From DATBLE01 sp963841405 (GTDB lineage Bacteria; Actinomycetota; Thermoleophilia; Gaiellales; Gaiellaceae): a DNA stretch of 64,000 nucleotides. Each line of letters opens with the position of its first letter. The stretch's first letter is position 1. Positions 54,688 through 62,308 of this stretch are shown here, piece by piece. Where the stretch lies: contig CAWJCM010000007.1 of the NCBI GenBank assembly GCA_963841405.1, forward strand, positions 496,001-560,000, in the 5' to 3' direction. The notes under the pieces were generated by a model, which did not search any database, was not told where the DNA came from, and was given only the letters and a program-made list of their open reading frames with translations. Position numbers and translations under genes: made by a program.

Positions 54688-57072
54688 ATGGCTGAAGCAG
54701 CATACACCGCAAAGGACATCACGGTCCTCGAAGGGCTCGAGCCGGTCCGGAAACGGCCCGGTATGTACATCGGCTCAACGGGCTCTCGAGGTCTTCATCA
54801 CCTGGCCTACGAGGTGGTGGCGAACTCCGTCGACGAGGCCCTCGCCGGCCGCTGCGACCTGGTCGAGGTGTTCATCCACCCTGACGAGTCGATGACCGTC
54901 AAGGACAACGGCTCGGGCATCCCGGTCGACCTGATGAAGGACCAGGGATTACCCGCGCTGACCGTCGTGCTGACGAAGCTGCACGCAGGCGGCAAGTTCG
55001 GGCAGGGCGGCTACAAGGTCTCCGGCGGCCTGCACGGAGTCGGCGTGTCCGTCGTCAACGCACTCTCGGAATGGCTGATCGCCGAGGTCCAGCGTGACGG
55101 CAAGACCTACCGCCAGGAGTTCGCCCGCGGCGAGGCGACGACGAAGATGAAGGCGATCGGCCCGACCAAGGACACGGGGACGACGATCAGCTTCAAGCCG
55201 GACGCCGAGGTCTTCGAGGAGACCGAATGGGACAGCGAGTGGCTCGTCACGCGGTTACGCGAGACCGCGTTTCTGACGAAGGGCTTGCGCATCGTTCTGG
55301 TCGACGAGCGCGAGGGCGAGACGCGCGAGGAGTTCCACTACGCCGGCGGCATCCGCGACTTCGTCGCCCACATCAACAAGACGAAGGAGCCGATCCACAA
55401 GCACGCCGTCTACCTCGAGGCCGAGAGCGACCAGGGCTACGTCGAGCTGGCGATGCAGTGGAACAACTCGTACGCCGAGTCGGTCTTCTCGTTCGCCAAC
55501 AACATCAACACGCACGAGGGCGGCTCCCATCTCTCCGGCTTCCGCTCGGCGCTGACCACGACGCTGAACAAGCTGGCGCGCGACCGCGGGCTGCTGAAGG
55601 AGAAGGAGGACAACCTCGAAGGCGAGGACGTCCGCGAGGGTCTCGCCGCCGTGCTCTCCGTGAAGCTCGCCGAGCCCCAGTTCGAGGGGCAGACGAAGAC
55701 GAAGCTCGGTAACCCCGGCATGGAGGGTCTCGTCAAGCAGGTCGTCAACCAGAAGCTCGCGCGGTATTTCGAAGAGAACCCCCAGGACGCGAAACAGATC
55801 ATCTCGAAGGCGATCGATGCCTCGCGCGCCCGCCAGGCGGCGCGGAAGGCCCGCGAGCTGACACGGCGGAAGTCGGCGCTCGAGGGCGCATCACTACCTG
55901 GCAAGCTCGCCGACTGCGAGATCGGCGATCCCGAGGCGGCCGAGCTCTTCCTGGTCGAAGGCAACTCGGCCGGCGGGTCCGCCGTCGACGCGCGCGACCG
56001 GCTCTTCCAGGCGATCCTCCCGCTTCGCGGCAAGGTGATCAACGCCGAGAAGAACCGGATCAACAAGGTGCTCTCGAACGTGGAGATCCAGGCGATGGTG
56101 ACCGCGATCGGCACCGGTATCGCCGACGAGTTCGACCTGACGAAGCTTCGCTACCACCGGATCATCGTCATGACCGACGCCGACGTCGACGGCTCGCACA
56201 TTCGCACGCTCATCCTGACGTTCCTGTTCCGGCAGATGCCGGATCTGGTCGAGCGTGGTCACGTCTACATCGCCGTCCCACCGCTCTATCGCGTCAAGTT
56301 CGGCGGTCGCGAGCAGTACGTCGAGAAGGAGGCGCAGTTCGAGGAGATCCTCGTGCGCGAGCGGATCGCGAACATGGAGGTCACCGATCGCTTCGGCACG
56401 CCGCAGAAGCTGACCGAGGCGAAATATGGTCGGTACACCCGCGCGTTGCACGACTTCGAGGGCTGGTCGGCCCGCCTGCGCACCGACTTCGGGCTCGCTG
56501 CTGCGAACTTCGTGGTCGAGCACCGGCTGGTCGAGACCGAGGTCGACGACGTGAAGGGCCTCGAGGACGCGCTGGCCTCGATCGAGCCGAACGGTTACGA
56601 AGTCTCGGTGATCGAGACGCAAGGAGACTCCGTCCGGGTCAAGGTGGTCGAGCATGAAACGAGCGCCGCCGAGCACGTGGTCGTTCCGGCCGCGCTGCTT
56701 GCGTCGCCGGTCTACGCGGGCCTGCGCAAGAGCTACGCGCGCCTACAGGAGCTTGTCGGCCCACCGCCGTTCAGCGTCGCGCTGGGAAAGAAGCGTGTCA
56801 CGGCCGAGACGTACGAGGAGCTGCGATCCGGTGCGCTCGCGCTCGCCAAGGAGGGCATCCAGGTCAGCCGCTTCAAGGGACTCGGCGAGATGGATCCCGA
56901 AGAGCTCGCCGCCACGACGATGGACCCGGCCCGCAGGTTGCTCGTCCGCGTGACGGTCGACGATGCGGCTGCCGCCGACCTGATCTTCTCGATGCTGATG
57001 GGCGAGCAGGTAGAGCCGCGCCGCGAGTTCATCGAGCAGAACGCGAAGGACGTGAAGTTCCTCGATGTCTGA
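54688..57072 (+). CDS. gyrB: DNA gyrase subunit B, long form
   Basis: 794 residues. GHKL ATPase: VRKRPGMYIGSTGSRGLHHLAYEVVANSVDEALAG, VKDNGSGIPVD, HAGGKFGQGGYKVSGGLHGVGVSVVNALS; transducer with QTKTKLGN; Toprim EGNSAGGSA and MTDADVDGSHIRTL; C-terminal RFKGLGEMDPEELAATTMDP. Most Gram-positive GyrB have about 640-690 residues; the extra roughly 150 lie between YVEKEAQFEE and the RFKGLGEM block, the position of the Toprim insertion known from E. coli. Overlaps gyrA by 8 nt. Confidence 0.96.
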   Translation: MAEAAYTAKDITVLEGLEPVRKRPGMYIGSTGSRGLHHLAYEVVANSVDEALAGRCDLVEVFIHPDESMTVKDNGSGIPVDLMKDQGLPALTVVLTKLHAGGKFGQGGYKVSGGLHGVGVSVVNALSEWLIAEVQRDGKTYRQEFARGEATTKMKAIGPTKDTGTTISFKPDAEVFEETEWDSEWLVTRLRETAFLTKGLRIVLVDEREGETREEFHYAGGIRDFVAHINKTKEPIHKHAVYLEAESDQGYVELAMQWNNSYAESVFSFANNINTHEGGSHLSGFRSALTTTLNKLARDRGLLKEKEDNLEGEDVREGLAAVLSVKLAEPQFEGQTKTKLGNPGMEGLVKQVVNQKLARYFEENPQDAKQIISKAIDASRARQAARKARELTRRKSALEGASLPGKLADCEIGDPEAAELFLVEGNSAGGSAVDARDRLFQAILPLRGKVINAEKNRINKVLSNVEIQAMVTAIGTGIADEFDLTKLRYHRIIVMTDADVDGSHIRTLILTFLFRQMPDLVERGHVYIAVPPLYRVKFGGREQYVEKEAQFEEILVRERIANMEVTDRFGTPQKLTEAKYGRYTRALHDFEGWSARLRTDFGLAAANFVVEHRLVETEVDDVKGLEDALASIEPNGYEVSVIETQGDSVRVKVVEHETSAAEHVVVPAALLASPVYAGLRKSYARLQELVGPPPFSVALGKKRVTAETYEELRSGALALAKEGIQVSRFKGLGEMDPEELAATTMDPARRLLVRVTVDDAAAADLIFSMLMGEQVEPRREFIEQNAKDVKFLDV

Positions 57073-59593
57073 TGTCCTGGAGCCGCTCGGGTCAGGCCGC
57101 ATCGAGTCCCGTGAGCTCGAGACGGAGATGCGCTCGAGCTTCCTCGACTATGCGATGAGCACGATCGTCGCGCGGGCACTACCCGACGTGCGCGACGGCC
57201 TCAAGCCCGTTCATCGCCGGATTCTGTACACGATGTTCGAGCTCGGGCTGCAACCCGGCCGGCCGCGTGTGAAGTGCGCCAAGGTCGTCGGTCAGGTCAT
57301 GGGCGACTACCACCCTCACGGCGACGCGGCGATCTACGACACGCTCGTTCGTCTCGCCCAGCCCTTCTCGATGCGCTACATGCTCGTCGATCCACAGGGG
57401 AACTTCGGCAACATCGACGGCTATCCGGCCGCGGCGATGCGCTACACGGAGTGTCGCCTGGCCAGGATCGCGACCGAGCTTCTCCGCGACATCGACGCCG
57501 ATACCGTCGACTACGAGCCGAACTACGACGAGTCGAAGAAGCAGCCCGTCGTCCTGCCTTCGCGCTTCCCGAACCTGCTCGTAAACGGGTCGACCGGGAT
57601 CGCCGTCGGAATGGCGACGAACATCCCGCCGCACAACCTCGGCGAGGTGGTCGACGCTCTGGTTGCGCTGATCGACGACCCGGCCGCCGACGTCGAGAAG
57701 CTGTCGAAGCACATCAAGGGCCCTGATTTTCCCACGGGCGCGATCATCGTCGGCCGCGAGGGAATCCGCGAGGCGTATCGCTCTGGCCGCGGCCGCGTCG
57801 TCATGCGTGCGCGTGCCCATGCCGAGGAGCAGCGCGGCGGGCGTACCGCCGTCGTTGTCAGCGAGCTGCCGTACGGCGTCAAGAAGGGCGGCGAGGACGG
57901 TGTGATCGCGAAGATCGCCGACCTGGTCAAGACGGGGACGCTCTCCGAGATCTCGCGGCTACGCGACCTGTCCGACCGCTCGGGCATGCGCGTCGTGATC
58001 GAGCTCAAACGCGACGCCGTCCCGCAGGTCGTCCTCAACAAGCTGTTCAAGCACACGTCGCTCCAGACGACGTTCGGCTACAACGCAGTCGCGCTCGTCG
58101 ACGGAGTCCCGAAGACGCTCTCGTTGCTCGAGCTCCTCCGCCACTACCTCGAGTTCCAGCGGATCGTCGTCGTCCGCCGGTCGAAGTTCGAGCTCCGGAA
58201 GGCCGAGGAGCGCGCCCACGTCCTCCAGGGTTATCTGATCGCCCTCGACAACCTCGACGAGGTGATCGCACTCATCCGCGCAGCCGAGGACACCGACGCG
58301 GCGCGTGCGGGCCTGATCTCGAAGTTCGACCTTTCCGAGATCCAGGCGCAAGCGATCCTCGACCTCCGTCTGCGGGCACTGACCGCGCTCGAGCGAAAGC
58401 GCGTCGAGCAGGAGCACAATGACTTGAGGGAACGGATCGGTGAGCTGAGGGCGATCCTCGGCGACGAGTCCAGGGTGATGGCGCTGATCCGGGAGGAACT
58501 GCTCGAGCTCAAGGAGATCTACGGTCGAAACGACGGCCGGCGGACGGAGATCGTCGCCGCCGAGGGCGAGTTCGATCTCGAGGACCTGATCGCGGAAGAG
58601 GACATGGTGATCGCGATCACGCGCTCCGGCTACATCAAGCGCCTGCCGGTGACCTCCTACCGCGAGCAGCGGCGGGGCGGCCGCGGCGTGATGGGCATGG
58701 ACCTGAAGGAGGACGACTACATCGAGCACCTCTTCGTCGCCTCCACGCACGACTACCTGCTCTTCTTCACCTCGGTCGGCAAGATCTACCGGCTGAAGGT
58801 GCACGAGCTCCCGCTCGGATCCCGGCAGTCGAAGGGCCGCGCGGTTGTCAACCTGCTCCCGTTCCGGCAGGACGAACAGATTCGCGCCGTCGTCCAGACA
58901 CGCGACTTCAGCGAGTCCGAGTACCTCGTCTTCGCCACTCGAAAGGGCGTGATCAAGAAGACCAGGCTGGCCGAGTACAACACGCCGCTGCGCTCGGACG
59001 GGATCATCGCGATCAACCTCCGCGAGAACGACGAGCTGATCGGCGTGCGCCACTCGACCGGCGAGGACGACGTCCTGATGGTCTCGCGCAGCGGCCAGGC
59101 GATCCGCTTCCACGAGCAGGAGGCACGGCCGATGGGCCGGGCGACCGGCGGCGTCCAGGGCATGCGCCTGCGCAAGGACGACGAGGTGATCGAACTCGCC
59201 GTCGCCCGCGACGACGACGACCTGCTCGTCGTCACCGAGCAGGGTTACGGCAAGCGCACGCCTGTCCGGGAGTACCCGCGCAAGGGCCGAGGCGGCCTCG
59301 GCGTCAAGACCGTGCAGCTGACCGACGCCAAGGGTCACCTCGCCGGCGCCCGGGTCGTCCGCGACGGCTACCAGCTGATGCTGATCTCCACCGGCGGCAC
59401 GGTCATCCGCATGTCCGTCGACGAGATCAAACGGCTCGGCCGGGCCACCCAGGGCGTGATCGTCGTCCGGTTGCGGGACGGCGAGAAGGTGTCGAGCCTC
59501 GCGCCGGTCGCCGACGCGGAGGACGTTGCCGATGCGGAGGACGTTGCCGATGCGGAGGACGTTGCCGACCCGGCCGAGGTGCCGTCCGACTAG
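57065..59593 (+). CDS. gyrA: DNA gyrase subunit A
   Basis: 842 residues. Winged-helix core with DYAMSTIVARALPDVRDGLKPVHRRILYTM, quinolone-resistance region HPHGDAAIYDTLVRLAQ, active-site Tyr127 in AMRYTECRLARIA; C-terminal six-bladed beta-pinwheel with the GyrA box QRRGGRG (about 534-540), essential for DNA wrapping. Position equivalent to E. coli Ser83 is Ala88 (as in mycobacteria); Asp92 (E. coli Asp87) is retained. The extreme C-terminus is an acidic 6-residue repeat. Confidence 0.96.
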   Translation: MSDVLEPLGSGRIESRELETEMRSSFLDYAMSTIVARALPDVRDGLKPVHRRILYTMFELGLQPGRPRVKCAKVVGQVMGDYHPHGDAAIYDTLVRLAQPFSMRYMLVDPQGNFGNIDGYPAAAMRYTECRLARIATELLRDIDADTVDYEPNYDESKKQPVVLPSRFPNLLVNGSTGIAVGMATNIPPHNLGEVVDALVALIDDPAADVEKLSKHIKGPDFPTGAIIVGREGIREAYRSGRGRVVMRARAHAEEQRGGRTAVVVSELPYGVKKGGEDGVIAKIADLVKTGTLSEISRLRDLSDRSGMRVVIELKRDAVPQVVLNKLFKHTSLQTTFGYNAVALVDGVPKTLSLLELLRHYLEFQRIVVVRRSKFELRKAEERAHVLQGYLIALDNLDEVIALIRAAEDTDAARAGLISKFDLSEIQAQAILDLRLRALTALERKRVEQEHNDLRERIGELRAILGDESRVMALIREELLELKEIYGRNDGRRTEIVAAEGEFDLEDLIAEEDMVIAITRSGYIKRLPVTSYREQRRGGRGVMGMDLKEDDYIEHLFVASTHDYLLFFTSVGKIYRLKVHELPLGSRQSKGRAVVNLLPFRQDEQIRAVVQTRDFSESEYLVFATRKGVIKKTRLAEYNTPLRSDGIIAINLRENDELIGVRHSTGEDDVLMVSRSGQAIRFHEQEARPMGRATGGVQGMRLRKDDEVIELAVARDDDDLLVVTEQGYGKRTPVREYPRKGRGGLGVKTVQLTDAKGHLAGARVVRDGYQLMLISTGGTVIRMSVDEIKRLGRATQGVIVVRLRDGEKVSSLAPVADAEDVADAEDVADAEDVADPAEVPSD
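59516..59569 (+). repeat. Three tandem 18-bp repeats at the 3' end of gyrA
   Basis: GCGGAGGACGTTGCCGAT occurs at 59516-59533, 59534-59551 and, with one terminal change, 59552-59569. It encodes AEDVAD three times, in frame, forming the acidic GyrA tail. Confidence 0.9.
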
Positions 59594-59668
59594 CCCTTCA
59601 CAAGCGGCGGCGGACGTGATAGACAAGCGCCCGCGGGTGACGGCGTGCCGATCGAAGGGGATGCTGGT

Positions 59669-59971
59669 ATGGCGTTCAGCGGCCAGGTGGACTTCCTCGA
59701 ACCAGTAGACCTTGCCGAGCATCTGGACAAGCTCGAGCTCTATCTCGGCCAGGTGTGTCAGCTGGCCGGGATCTCCAAGATGCAGCTCGACTACTGGACG
59801 AACAAGGCCCAGATCCCGACCAAGGGGCGCAAGCAGCGGATCTACGACATGGACGCGGTCGAGACCGTGATGCTGATCAAGCAAGGGAAGGACAAGGGCC
59901 TCAACCTCGGCGCCGCGATCGACGCGGCCCGCCGGTTCCAGGAGCAGAACCGGCCGGCAGCCCTGCTCTAG
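59669..59971 (+). CDS. Small MerR-like helix-turn-helix protein
   Basis: 100 residues. Coiled N-terminal helix (LAEHLDKLELYLGQVCQ), then MerR-type winged HTH: VCQLAGISKMQLDYWTNKAQIPTKGRKQRIYDMDAVETVMLIKQGKDKGLNLGAAIDAARRF. No Cys-containing or ligand-binding C-terminal domain follows. ATG 59669 is preceded by AAGGGG at 8-nt spacing; a GTG at 59645 is also in frame. Stop TAG shares CTAG with the convergent slipin gene. Target unknown; adjacency to gyrA is the only hint. Confidence 0.78.
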   Translation: MAFSGQVDFLEPVDLAEHLDKLELYLGQVCQLAGISKMQLDYWTNKAQIPTKGRKQRIYDMDAVETVMLIKQGKDKGLNLGAAIDAARRFQEQNRPAALL

Positions 59972-60759
59972 CCCGTCTTCTCCCCGTCGGACTTCGCCGA
60001 GGGAACGGCGCGCTCCAGCAAGGGCTGGATCAGGTCGATCGGTGCGGGGAAGACGATCGTCGACGAGTTCGATGCCCCGATCTCGAGCAGCGTCTGCAGG
60101 TAGCGGAGCTGGATCGCGATCGGCTCCGACGCCATCACCGCAGCGGCGTCGCGCAGCCGTTCCGAGGCCTGGAACTCGCCCTCGGCGTTGATCACCTTCG
60201 CCCGTCGCTCGCGCTCGGCCTCTGCCTGGCGCGCCATCGCCCGCTGCATGCTCGACGGGATCTCGACATCCTTGACCTCGACCACCGAGACCTTGATCCC
60301 CCAGGGCGCGGTCTGCTCGTCGATGATCTCCTGGAGGATCGTGTTGATCTTGTCGCGCTCCGAAAGGAGCTCGTCGAGCAGGTGCTGGCCGAGGACCGAG
60401 CGCAGTGTGGTCTGCGCGATCTGCGAAGTGGCGACCATGAAGTTCTCGATCTGGACGATCGCGTCCTTCGGCGCCACGATCCGGAAGTAGGCGACCGCGT
60501 TCACCCGCGCCGGGACGTTGTCCTTCGTGATCACCTCCTGCGGCGGGACGTTCAGAGTGATCGTTCGCAGGTCGACCTTGACCATCCGGTCGACGATCGG
60601 GATCAGCAGGAAGAGGCCGGGTCCTTTCGGCTCGGGGAGCAGCCGGCCGAGGCGGAAGATGATCCCGCGCTCGTACTCCCGCGCGACCTTGACGGCTGCG
60701 AACAGGAACAGCAGGACGAGGATCAGGACGATGACGACGACGATGATGGCCGCGGTCAT
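59968..60759 (-). CDS. Slipin (stomatin/SPFH family)
   Basis: 263 residues: N-terminal membrane segment (IIVVVIVLILVLLFLFAAV), then the SPFH domain REYERGIIFRLGRLLPEPKGPGLFLLIPIVDRMVKVDLRTITLNVPPQEVITKDNVPARVNAVAYF, and an AQ-rich coiled coil RAMARQAEAERERRAKVINAEGEFQASERL. Forms membrane scaffolds. Paired with the NfeD-type gene upstream, the usual operon partner. ATG follows TAGGGT plus exactly 6 nt, so it probably also has its own leaderless promoter. Confidence 0.92.
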   Translation of the reverse strand: MTAAIIVVVIVLILVLLFLFAAVKVAREYERGIIFRLGRLLPEPKGPGLFLLIPIVDRMVKVDLRTITLNVPPQEVITKDNVPARVNAVAYFRIVAPKDAIVQIENFMVATSQIAQTTLRSVLGQHLLDELLSERDKINTILQEIIDEQTAPWGIKVSVVEVKDVEIPSSMQRAMARQAEAERERRAKVINAEGEFQASERLRDAAAVMASEPIAIQLRYLQTLLEIGASNSSTIVFPAPIDLIQPLLERAVPSAKSDGEKTG

Positions 60760-60790
60760 GTCCGCACCCTACTCTTTCGATCGCTTCGCA

Positions 60791-60809
60791 GGCCGGGCGA
60801 AGCCCGGCC
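60791..60809. terminator. Hairpin between nfeD-type and slipin genes
   Basis: GGCCGGGC-GAA-GCCCGGCC, perfect 8-bp stem, in the 116-nt gap. With the slipin gene's own -10 box just downstream, it may separate the two transcripts. Confidence 0.4.
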
Positions 60810-60875
60810 GCTCGCTCGCGCTCCGCGCCGGGAACTGCCAATGCCAGGAGCGATGGCGCCGGAGCCCGAGCCCGG

Positions 60876-62243
60876 TCACCTCGCTGCGGGCATGGACCCC
60901 GAGAGGGAGGAGTCGGTCTCGATCCGGCGGACGACGAGCTCCATCCCGTCGATGCCCACCACCTCGACGTCGTCGCCCCGGGTCAGCCGCTCGCCCTCGG
61001 TCTCCCGTGCCTTCCAGAGCTCGCCTCTCACCGAGACGAGCCCGTCGCGGCCGACGTGCCCGTGCGTGCCGACGATCGTCTGCGGCCCGACGGAGGCCGG
61101 GCGGCGACGGACCTGGATCACCTTGGCGAGCACGAAGGCGAAGAACAACGAGAACGTGAGTGCGATCGCCAGCGGCACGCCGAGCGAGACCTGGTAGCCC
61201 GAGCCGGCCGGCTGGAACAGGAGTAACGAGCCGAAGATGAAACAGGCTGCGCCTGCCAGCGTGAGTGCGCCGTGGCTGAAGACGACGAACAGCTCGGCGA
61301 TCCAGAACGCGAACGCGGCGGCGATCAGGATCAGCCCCGCCCAGTTCACGGGCAGCACATCCAGTCCGAAGAACGCGATTGCCAGGCAGAGGATCCCGAA
61401 CGTCGCCGGGAAGATCAGTCCGGGGTGCCACAGCTCGACGACGAGCCCGAGCACGCCCAGCGACAGCATCAACGAGATCAGATTGGGGTCGATCAGGAAA
61501 TCGAGCACCCGCCGCCAGAGGCCCATCTTCGCCGTGGTGATCTCTGCTCCCGCGGTATGCATGACGATGCCCTTCGGGATCGTCTTGCGGCCGTCGATCT
61601 GGTTCAGAAGCGCAGGCAGGCTGGGAGAGACGACGTCGATCACGTTCTTCCTGAGCGCGGTGCGGGCAGGGAGGTTCGAGGCGACCCGCACCGCCTGCGC
61701 GGCCCAGACGGCGTTCCGGTGATGTGAGGCGGCGAGCGCGACCAGCGACGCGGCGGCGTCGTTGACCACCTTGCGCCGCAGGTCGCTCTGGATGTTCGTG
61801 CCGCCGAGGTTGATGGGCGTCGAGGAGCCGATATTGGTGACCGGCGCCATCGCCAGGACGTCGGCCGCCTGGCCGATCCAGACGCCGGCCGAGGCTGCCC
61901 GGGAGCCGTCCGGCGACACGTAGACGATCACCGGCACCTTCGACGCGAGCTCGGCCTTGACGATCTTCCGCATCGATTCCGACAGGCCGCCGGGGGTGTC
62001 CATCACGATCGCGACCGCGTCGTAGCCGTCCTTGTTCGCGCGCGAGATCTCGTCCGTCAGGTAGCCCTGGGTGACCGGGTTGACGTCGTTCTCGAACTCG
62101 ACCGCGAGGACGCGCGGAGCGGTCGCCTCGGTGGCCGCAAGCGAACGGTACGGACTCGCTGCTCGTGCCGCCCCGCCGCCGGCCAGCGCCACTGCCAGGA
62201 CCACCAAGACGGCGAGAAGTCCCCGCAGGAAAGCCGCTTTCAC
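60876..62243 (-). CDS. nfeD: NfeD1b-type protein: ClpP-class serine protease domain plus membrane region plus NfeD OB domain
   Basis: 455 residues. Signal peptide (AAFLRGLLAVLVVLAVALAGGGAARA), ClpP-class (STOPP) protease domain with VAIVMDTPGGLSESMRKIV and catalytic Ser in SPDGSRAASAGVWIGQAADVLAM and the K in the following helix, four or more helices (about 265-385), and a C-terminal OB fold (GPQTIVGTHGHVGRDGLVSVRGELW). Known relatives cleave stomatins, matching the downstream slipin. GTG 62243 gives the clean signal peptide and follows TAGAAT by 10 nt; the frame is open to 62384. Confidence 0.9.
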   Translation of the reverse strand: MKAAFLRGLLAVLVVLAVALAGGGAARAASPYRSLAATEATAPRVLAVEFENDVNPVTQGYLTDEISRANKDGYDAVAIVMDTPGGLSESMRKIVKAELASKVPVIVYVSPDGSRAASAGVWIGQAADVLAMAPVTNIGSSTPINLGGTNIQSDLRRKVVNDAAASLVALAASHHRNAVWAAQAVRVASNLPARTALRKNVIDVVSPSLPALLNQIDGRKTIPKGIVMHTAGAEITTAKMGLWRRVLDFLIDPNLISLMLSLGVLGLVVELWHPGLIFPATFGILCLAIAFFGLDVLPVNWAGLILIAAAFAFWIAELFVVFSHGALTLAGAACFIFGSLLLFQPAGSGYQVSLGVPLAIALTFSLFFAFVLAKVIQVRRRPASVGPQTIVGTHGHVGRDGLVSVRGELWKARETEGERLTRGDDVEVVGIDGMELVVRRIETDSSLSGSMPAAR

Positions 62244-62308
62244 AGCCGTAAGGATTCTATCAACGCCCTCGTGTGTGGCCGTTGACGCGTGCACACTGGC
62301 GGAACCGG

